Assembly (NCBI GenBank): GCA_946185345.1
Contig: CAMHJC010000011.1
Coordinates: forward strand, 1 to 38,284
Direction of reading: 5' to 3'
DNA length: 38,284 nt
DNA from: an uncultured Clostridia bacterium
Lineage (GTDB): Bacteria > Bacillota > Clostridia > Oscillospirales > Acutalibacteraceae
The notes beneath the pieces were generated by a model. The model was not told where the DNA came from. It saw nothing but the letters and a program-made list of their open reading frames with translations, and did no database searches. Made by a program: the position numbers and the translations under genes. How positions within the stretch are numbered: position 1 is the first letter of the stretch; every line of letters starts with the position of its first letter. Below, piece by piece: positions 31,676-38,284 of this stretch.

Positions 31676-32527
31676 TTATTCAGCCTGTGCGGAAAACTCG
31701 TTGTATTGAGCCTTCAGCTCGTTCATGGCGTTTTCGTACTGCTCTGCGTTGGGTGCGACGCCGTGCCAGCCGACCTGGTTCTCCATGAAGGAAACGCCCT
31801 TGCCCTTGACGGTCTGCATAATCACCGCTGTGGGCTTGTCCTTGACGCTCTTTGCCTGCGCAACGGCGTCCTCGATCTGATCGAAATCGTGACCGTTGAT
31901 CTCGACTGTATTCCAGCCGAAGGCCGCAAACTTCTCGGGAATCGGATAGGGGGAATTGACCTCGTCCATGGTGCCGTCTATCTGGAGGTTGTTGTTGTCA
32001 ATGAATATCGTGAGGTTGTCGAGCTTCTTGTGGGCGGCAAACATAGCGGCCTCCCAGACCTGACCTTCCTGAATCTCACCGTCACCCAGCACGGAATAGA
32101 CTCTGTAATCCTTGCCGGCGACTTTGCCTGCCAGAGCCATGCCAACGGCGCAGGAAACGCCCTGACCGAGCGAACCGGTAGACATATCCACGCCGGGAGC
32201 GCCCTTCATATCGGGATGTCCCTGGAGGAAACTGGTCGGCTTGCGGAGGTTCTTTATCTCATCTTCCGGGAAAAAGCCTTTGACAGCCAGCGCACCGTAA
32301 AGTGCGGGAGCGGCATGTCCCTTGGACAGCACGAAGCGGTCCCTGTCCTCCCACTTGGGATTGGAAGGATCCACCTTCATCTCTTTGAAGTAAAGGTATG
32401 TAATCACGTCAGCCGCAGAGAGAGAACCGCCCGGATGGCCGCTCTTTGCGTTGAACGTACCCTCAATAATATGCTGTCTCACCCTACAGGCTTTCAAGGA
32501 AAGCTGCTTTTTCTCGCTGAAATCCAT
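31676..32527 (-). CDS. Transketolase, N-terminal subunit
   Basis: SGHPGGSLSAADVITYLYF, DRFVLSKGHAAPALYGALA, STGSLGQGVSCAVGMALAGK, LGDGEIQEGQVWEAAMFAAHKKLDNLTIFIDNNNLQIDG; start at the ATG after AGGAGGC. Confidence 0.95.
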   Translation of the reverse strand: MDFSEKKQLSLKACRVRQHIIEGTFNAKSGHPGGSLSAADVITYLYFKEMKVDPSNPKWEDRDRFVLSKGHAAPALYGALAVKGFFPEDEIKNLRKPTSFLQGHPDMKGAPGVDMSTGSLGQGVSCAVGMALAGKVAGKDYRVYSVLGDGEIQEGQVWEAAMFAAHKKLDNLTIFIDNNNLQIDGTMDEVNSPYPIPEKFAAFGWNTVEINGHDFDQIEDAVAQAKSVKDKPTAVIMQTVKGKGVSFMENQVGWHGVAPNAEQYENAMNELKAQYNEFSAQAE

Positions 32528-32688
32528 TTGTGTGCCTCCTAATTTTTTATGTAAAAACCAAACAACGCCATTAAGACGCTGTAAATTAACAAGTCCAATG
32601 TATATAATCACTCATTTGAAGCGATTTGTCAAGCTTATTCGGCATGATTTAAACCGCCGGGCAGCAAAATCTACAACAGCGGCAAATT

Positions 32689-33624
32689 TTATTGAACACT
32701 TCGATTTAATTTATGCAAAACAGCATTGAAATAATCCGGCAGGTCACTGGTCAGGTAAATGCTCCTGCCGTCTCTCGGGTGAATAAATCCTATCTCGCAT
32801 GCGTGAAGGCATTGTCCCTCGCAGCAGGCAAATTGCTGTTTTGCGCCGCCGTAAACGGGATCGCAGACGACAGGATGGCCAATATAAGCCATATGCACTC
32901 TGATCTGATGCGTTCTGCCGGTTTCCAGCGTCAGCCGCACATGGGTGAAGGTACCCATGGAACCGCTGTATCTGCCCAGCACGTCGTAATGCGTTATCGC
33001 TTCCCGGCTGTTTTTGTCGGTGACCGCCATCTTTTTGCGATCGGTAGGATGACGTCCTATGGGAGCGTTCACCGTTCCGCTGTCATCACGAAGATTGCCG
33101 ACCACCACCGCTTCGTAACGCCGCATGAAGCTGTGTTCCTTGATCTGTTCGGCGAGAGATTTGTGGGCAAAGTCATTCTTGGCGACAATCAGCAGTCCGC
33201 TGGTCATCATATCGATACGGTGGACGATGCCGGGACGTTCCACTCCGTTGATGCCCGAAAGGGAATCGCCGCAGTGATACATCAGGGCGTTCACCAGCGT
33301 TCCGCTGTAATGCCCCGCAGCCGGATGAACCACCATTCCCTTCGGCTTGTTGACCACCAGAAGATCCTCGTCCTCATAGGCTATTTCGAGCGGAATGTTC
33401 TCCGGCTCGATTTCGGGTCTTATGTTTTCGGGAAGTTCCACGGCGATTTCATCGCCTGCGGAAACCTTGGTCTTTTTGTCGGCAGGTTTGCCGTTCACCG
33501 TGACAAGTCCCTGCTCAATGATCTTTTGCAGATAAGAGCGTGAAGTGTCAGGCATCAATACGGCGAGTGTTTTATCCAAACGCCCGCCGTCATTTTCCGC
33601 TATTTTTTTAATGATTTCCGCCAT
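32689..33624 (-). CDS. RluA/RluD family pseudouridine synthase
   Basis: S4-like N-terminus plus HRIDMMTSGLLIVAKND and ETGRTHQIRVHMAYIGHPVVCDPVYGG. Confidence 0.95.
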   Translation of the reverse strand: MAEIIKKIAENDGGRLDKTLAVLMPDTSRSYLQKIIEQGLVTVNGKPADKKTKVSAGDEIAVELPENIRPEIEPENIPLEIAYEDEDLLVVNKPKGMVVHPAAGHYSGTLVNALMYHCGDSLSGINGVERPGIVHRIDMMTSGLLIVAKNDFAHKSLAEQIKEHSFMRRYEAVVVGNLRDDSGTVNAPIGRHPTDRKKMAVTDKNSREAITHYDVLGRYSGSMGTFTHVRLTLETGRTHQIRVHMAYIGHPVVCDPVYGGAKQQFACCEGQCLHACEIGFIHPRDGRSIYLTSDLPDYFNAVLHKLNRSVQ

Positions 33625-33629
33625 GGCTT

Positions 33630-34205
33630 TTAATTTCCGCTCAGTGATTCGGAATTCTGCGGTTCGGAAGAATCGGCTTCCTCCCCGGCATCCGCTGCGC
33701 CGTCAGGCTGTCCGTCGGCAGCGGATGCGGTCTGCGGGCGAAGCTTTTTCTCATCGAGGAAGAAAAGCACATAGACCGCCATCATCACGGCTCCTACCGT
33801 AACGCAGCAGTCGGCAAAATTGAACACCGCAAAGTCAAACAGAGGACTTACGTCAATAAAATCAACCACATAGCCCAGTGCGATACGGTCGATCATGTTG
33901 CCGATGCCTCCCGCAACAATCAATACAGCCGAGATCCTGCCGGTAAAATGTTCGATATGCCCCTTGACCCAGAGCCAGCAGATTCCGATGATGATAACGG
34001 TAGTCATCACGAGGAAGATCCAGCGCTGGTTGGACAGCATCCCGAAGGCAGCTCCCTTGTTCTGCACATAGGTGAAATCGAGCAGTCCGCCGATGATGTG
34101 CCTGCTTTCGCCCAGTCTGAAATGATTGGAGATAAGCAGCTTGGTGATCTGGTCGGCAGCCACCAGCAATGCGACGGCTGCCAACGCAATTAATGTTGTG
34201 ATCAT
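33630..34205 (-). CDS. lspA: Lipoprotein signal peptidase (signal peptidase II)
   Basis: DQITKLLIS, FTYVQNKGAAFGML, IVAGGIGNMIDRIALGYVVDFIDVSPLFDFAVFNFADCCVTVGA (catalytic Asp motifs). Confidence 0.95.
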   Translation of the reverse strand: MITTLIALAAVALLVAADQITKLLISNHFRLGESRHIIGGLLDFTYVQNKGAAFGMLSNQRWIFLVMTTVIIIGICWLWVKGHIEHFTGRISAVLIVAGGIGNMIDRIALGYVVDFIDVSPLFDFAVFNFADCCVTVGAVMMAVYVLFFLDEKKLRPQTASAADGQPDGAADAGEEADSSEPQNSESLSGN

Positions 34206-34217
34206 CAGATCAAATCC

Positions 34218-37019
34218 TTATCCGAGAGATTTGACTACCTCTGCGCAGCGGCGGCAGAGTGTGGGATGTTCGTTGTCAGAGCCGACATCTTCGGTATTCT
34301 TCCAGCAGCGCTCACACTTGGCACCGTCGGCCACTTCGACAGAAACGCCCAGGCCTTCCACATCGCAGGGATTGTCGGTGCAGGGCTTGGTGGAAATTCT
34401 GACGCCGGAAACGATGAATACATCCTCCAGGCTGTCCTTGACCGATTCGATGAAGTCCTTGAGTCCGCCGTCGCAATGCAGCGTGACAACGGCTTCAAGC
34501 GACTTGCCGATGAGCTTATCCTTGCGGGCGACTTCCAGCGCGCGCTGAACGTCGTCACGGATGGCATGGATTCTGTCCCATGTGATTTCAAAGTCGGCAC
34601 CGCATTCGACGCCTGTCACTTCACGAGGCATATCGTTGTAAAGCACGGATTCCTTGACGTCTGTCCAGGTGTGCGGCATGAACTGCCAGATTTCCTCGGA
34701 GGTATATGCCAGAATAGGCGTAAGCAGACGTGTCATGGCGTCGAGAATCATATACATGACGGTCTGGGCCGCACGGCGGCTCATGCCGTACTTGAAGTCA
34801 CAGTAGAGTCTGTCCTTGATGACATCGAGGTAGAAGTTGGACATATCCACCACGCAGAACTTGATGATGGCGTGATAGACCTGATGGAATTCGTACTTGT
34901 CATATGCTTCACGGCAGGTGCGTTCCAGCTCGTTGAGCTTCATGACTGCCCAGCGGTCGATCGGACGAAGCTCCCACATCTGTGTCATGTCGCAGTCGGG
35001 ATTGAAGTCATAGAGGTTGCTGAGCATAAATCTGGCGGTGTTGCGGATCTTTCTGTAGGATTCGCTGAGCTGCTTGAGAATGTCAGGTGAAATTCTGATA
35101 TCCACCTGATAATCGGAGGAAGCCACCCACAGACGCAGAATATCTGCGCCGTACTTGTCAACCACCTCACGGGGAAGAATTCCGTTGCCGAGCGACTTGG
35201 ACATCTTTTCGCCCTTGCCGTCGACGACCCAGCCGTGAGTAAGAATCGCCCTGTAGGGTGCGACGCCTCTCCATGCCACGGATGTCAGCAGCGAGGACTG
35301 GAACCAGCCTCTGTACTGGTCGGCGCCTTCGAGGTAGAGATCGGCCGGCCATTTGAGCTCCGGACGCACGTCGCAGACCGCCGCATGTGTTACGCCGCTG
35401 TCGAACCAGACGTCCATGATGTCTTTTTCTTTATCAAATTCCCTGCCGCCGCAGAATTCGCAGACGGTGCCTTCGGGAATGAGGTCTTTCGCCTCACGTG
35501 CGTACCAGACATCCGAGCCGAATTCACCGAACAGCTTGGCAACGGCGAGAATGGTGTCCTTATTGATATGCGGCTTGCCGCAGGATTTACAGTAGAAGAT
35601 CGGAATCGGCACGCCCCAGCGTCTCTGGCGGCTGATGCACCAGTCGCTTCTGTCGCGCACCATCTGGGTAATTCTCTCCTTGCCCCAGGCGGTGACCCAA
35701 TCGACGTCGTTGATGGCTTCGATCGCCTTGTCCTTGAAGCTCTCTACCGAGCAGAACCACTGCTCCGTCGCGCGGAAGAGCACAGGATTCTTGCAGCGCC
35801 AGCAGTGAGGATACTTATGCTTGATCTTCTGGGAGGCAAAGAGACTGCCGGTTTTGTCCATATGGATAGCGATCTTTTTGTTGGCCTCGTCAGTGGTAAG
35901 ACCGGCAAACTGACCTGCCTCCTCGGTCATCTTGCCGTTGGCGTCAACCGAAACGACAATGCCGATTTCGGGGTAATTGTTGCAGACATTGAAGTCGTCG
36001 AGACCGAAGCCGGGAGCGGTATGGACGCAGCCCGTACCGGATTCCAGCGTGACGTGATCGCCCACGATGATGAGGGACGTTCTGTCGAGGAAGGGATGTT
36101 GCGCCTTCATGTACTCCATTTCGCTGCCCAGCATTTCGCCGACGATTTCGTAATCCTCGATACCTGCGAGCTTAAGGGCTTCCTCATACAGGCCGTCCGC
36201 CATGATGTAGACTTCATCGCCGGCCTTGATGAATTTGTACATATATCTCGGGCCGAGGCAGATGGCCAGGTTGCCGGGAAGTGTCCATGTGGTGGTCGTC
36301 CAGATGACAAAGTAGGTGTTGTCCTTGTCGATGCCGAGGGCAGCGAACTTGCCGAGGTCGTCGGCCACCTTGAATTTGACGAATACGGAAACGCAGGGAT
36401 CCTCGGAGTATTCGATTTCGGCTTCCGCCAGAGCGGTCTGACAGTCAGGACACCAGTAAACCGGCTTCAGGCCCTTGTAGATCTGACCGTTGCAGGCCAT
36501 CTCGGCGAATATCTCGATCTGCTTTTCTTCGAATTTCGGAAGCAGCGTGATGTACGGATCTGCCCATTCGCCGACGTTGCCCAGACGCTTGAACTGATTG
36601 CGCTGGTCGTCAATATAACCGCTCACGAATTCACGGCACATGGCTCTCAGTTCGAGATCGCTCATCTTGGAGGCCTTCTCGAAACCGGCGGCCTTGCGTG
36701 CCTTCAGCTCGGTCGGCAGGCCGTGGGTGTCCCAGCCGGGAACGAAGGGAGCGTTGAACCCGGCCATATTCTTATATCTTACGATAATGTCCTTGAGCAC
36801 CTTGTTGAGGGCGGTACCCAGATGAATGTCGCCGTTGGCGTAAGGAGGGCCGTCGTGAAGCACGAACTTCGGCTTGCCCTCATTCTTTCTGAGCATGTTG
36901 TGATAGATGTCCTTCTTCTCCCACTCGGCAAGCATATCCGGCTCACGCTTGGGAAGATTGCCCCTCATCGGAAATTCGGTTTCGGGGAGATTGAGCGTGC
37001 TGTTGTAATCCTGGCTCAT
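34218..37019 (-). CDS. ileS: Isoleucyl-tRNA synthetase
   Basis: [49 protein letters not shown]-terminal zinc motif CERCWKN...CRRC. Confidence 0.97.
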   Translation of the reverse strand: MSQDYNSTLNLPETEFPMRGNLPKREPDMLAEWEKKDIYHNMLRKNEGKPKFVLHDGPPYANGDIHLGTALNKVLKDIIVRYKNMAGFNAPFVPGWDTHGLPTELKARKAAGFEKASKMSDLELRAMCREFVSGYIDDQRNQFKRLGNVGEWADPYITLLPKFEEKQIEIFAEMACNGQIYKGLKPVYWCPDCQTALAEAEIEYSEDPCVSVFVKFKVADDLGKFAALGIDKDNTYFVIWTTTTWTLPGNLAICLGPRYMYKFIKAGDEVYIMADGLYEEALKLAGIEDYEIVGEMLGSEMEYMKAQHPFLDRTSLIIVGDHVTLESGTGCVHTAPGFGLDDFNVCNNYPEIGIVVSVDANGKMTEEAGQFAGLTTDEANKKIAIHMDKTGSLFASQKIKHKYPHCWRCKNPVLFRATEQWFCSVESFKDKAIEAINDVDWVTAWGKERITQMVRDRSDWCISRQRRWGVPIPIFYCKSCGKPHINKDTILAVAKLFGEFGSDVWYAREAKDLIPEGTVCEFCGGREFDKEKDIMDVWFDSGVTHAAVCDVRPELKWPADLYLEGADQYRGWFQSSLLTSVAWRGVAPYRAILTHGWVVDGKGEKMSKSLGNGILPREVVDKYGADILRLWVASSDYQVDIRISPDILKQLSESYRKIRNTARFMLSNLYDFNPDCDMTQMWELRPIDRWAVMKLNELERTCREAYDKYEFHQVYHAIIKFCVVDMSNFYLDVIKDRLYCDFKYGMSRRAAQTVMYMILDAMTRLLTPILAYTSEEIWQFMPHTWTDVKESVLYNDMPREVTGVECGADFEITWDRIHAIRDDVQRALEVARKDKLIGKSLEAVVTLHCDGGLKDFIESVKDSLEDVFIVSGVRISTKPCTDNPCDVEGLGVSVEVADGAKCERCWKNTEDVGSDNEHPTLCRRCAEVVKSLG

Positions 37020-37088
37020 GGGTAATCTTTCCTTCTTTCAAATAATAGCAAATTTATATCAGTTAATTGATTCTGTCAATGCGGCTGT

Positions 37089-38162
37089 TCAGTTGAATCT
37101 CCTGCGGAACGCTCTGTCGTCACTGTCCGGCATTCCTCCGCGTCCCTGATCAAAAGGCTGTGCGCGGAAATCATCTCCGCCGCCCATCAGGGAATCGGTA
37201 TCGGCATACCTGCCGCCGTCAAAGCCGTCCGGGTTGTCATTGCCGATCGGCGTCCGGTCAAAGCCGCCCATCTCCTGCCGTGCATCGCCGTAGGACTGCT
37301 GCGCATTGTTGTCAAAGGCGGAAAACTTCTTCTGCTCACGCATCGGAGGCGGCAGAGTGGTGGTCTGCATGGGAGGCATGCTGTCGTCGATATTCACCGT
37401 GAAGCCGCCTCTGGACTGATTCATTCTCTCTCTGGGCAAAACAGGTTCCTGTCCGCCCTGACGAATATCTCCGTACATATCGTCGCCGGAGCCTTCAGGC
37501 TGGAAGGAATTGACGTCTTCACGGGCGAAGCGTCCGTCGTCCTGCTCCTGAGGGGCGAAATCGCCCCGGCGGTCGAACGAATCGGCGCCGCGTCTGTCGT
37601 TGAATGAAAAATCGTCCTGCGGATAGTCTCTGCGGGAGGCCTGATAGGCCGACGAGTCACGGTCGAGCATAGGCACCGACGCAACCGCATCACGGGTATC
37701 CTGACGCATAATATCATCATTCGGAATACTGTTGATGAGAGTGAGATGCTCCTTGTAAGCTTTGAGCAGACGCGCCTTGAAATCGGCGATGTCACGCTGC
37801 ATTTTTTCTATGACATCACGCTCGCGGTGAATTTCTATCTGAGCGTTGGAAACGATCTTTTCCGCCTTGATGGTGGCGTCCTTGAGAATGATCTCGGCTT
37901 TGTGCTTTGCGTCGCGAAGTGAAGCGTCGCCAACCTTCTGGGCATTCATCAGGGCATTGCGTATGGAATCTTCTTCTCTCTGATATTCCTCGAGCTTGCC
38001 GGTAAGGCTTTCAAGTCTCTTGAGAAGCTCCGCATTCTCCTTGAGCAGTGAATCATACGAAAGCTGTACCTCATCAATAAACGCTTCCACGTCCTCGGCC
38101 CTGTAGCCGCCGAAATTGGACTTTCTGAAGTTGACGTTTCTTATTTCGTTAAGGGTAAGCAA
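37089..38162 (-). CDS. divIVA: DivIVA domain-containing protein with long disordered C-terminus
   Basis: LTLNEIRNVNFRKSNFGGYRAEDVEAFIDEVQLSYDSLLKENAELLKRLESL; TTG start at 38162 preceded by AAAGGAGG. Confidence 0.9.
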   Translation of the reverse strand: MLTLNEIRNVNFRKSNFGGYRAEDVEAFIDEVQLSYDSLLKENAELLKRLESLTGKLEEYQREEDSIRNALMNAQKVGDASLRDAKHKAEIILKDATIKAEKIVSNAQIEIHRERDVIEKMQRDIADFKARLLKAYKEHLTLINSIPNDDIMRQDTRDAVASVPMLDRDSSAYQASRRDYPQDDFSFNDRRGADSFDRRGDFAPQEQDDGRFAREDVNSFQPEGSGDDMYGDIRQGGQEPVLPRERMNQSRGGFTVNIDDSMPPMQTTTLPPPMREQKKFSAFDNNAQQSYGDARQEMGGFDRTPIGNDNPDGFDGGRYADTDSLMGGGDDFRAQPFDQGRGGMPDSDDRAFRRRFN

Positions 38163-38190
38163 CGTACCGTCCTCCTTTAAACATATTAAA

Positions 38191-38240
38191 TAGGTAATTG
38201 TAAAAGTGTAGGAATAGCGTAAATCGGGGGCTTTACAGAA
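38191..38240 (-). repeat. Imperfect duplicate upstream element, copy B (promoter/operator-like, GTAAA-N8-TTTAC)
   Basis: Ungapped alignment to 9181-9230 (38/50 identities, hand count). Similarity appears to continue toward the window end. Confidence 0.75.
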
Positions 38241-38284
38241 TTTGCAAAAGCAGGCTTTTCTCCATTCGGAGCAAGGCAAATTTT

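Noticed and set aside
32590-32631. Promoter for the transketolase genes (TTGACA near 32625)
   Set aside because: The -35 is good but no well-spaced -10 (17 nt spacing gives GATTAT; TATATA is at 20 nt); left unannotated.
35235-37025. 596-aa + strand ORF opposite ileS
   Set aside because: Shadow ORF; the sense strand carries canonical IleRS motifs throughout.

Overview
The window looks like a chromosomal segment from a Gram-positive, spore-forming Clostridia-like bacterium (spoVAE, L31, split transketolase, T-box leaders). Four blocks are visible. (1) 51-11640: a minus-strand surface-polysaccharide cluster with DUF4422 and LicD proteins, polysaccharide pyruvyl transferase, TagB/F-like CDP-polyol phosphotransferase, GT2, IspD/TarI-like cytidylyltransferase, Wzx flippase, Wzy-like polymerase, UDP-galactopyranose mutase and an SDR epimerase. 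It has a likely promoter and a likely terminator. (2) 11713-19692: Na/Pi cotransporter, SWIM/SNF2 helicase, zinc-ribbon membrane protein with a discoidin-like domain, and DegV. (3) 19699-24393: a TIR-domain protein with a long Pro-rich/Lys-rich tail, an orphan spoVAE with a small membrane ORF, and a poly-Asp lipoprotein. (4) 24495-38284: T-box(Trp)-trpB2, rpmE, DUF1648/SdpI-like protein, T-box(Pro)-proS, flavodoxin, split transketolase, rluD-lspA-ileS and divIVA. The most notable unexplained signal is a ~50-nt imperfect duplicate containing an inverted repeat. It lies exactly 28 nt upstream of two unrelated genes, both predicted to start with TTG: the polysaccharide pyruvyl transferase (9181-9230) and divIVA (38191-38240). 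It could be a shared promoter/operator or a promoter-bearing dispersed repeat. I saw no CRISPR array, rRNA, tRNA, transposase or clear new defence operon. All family calls come from reading the translated sequences; no database search was run.
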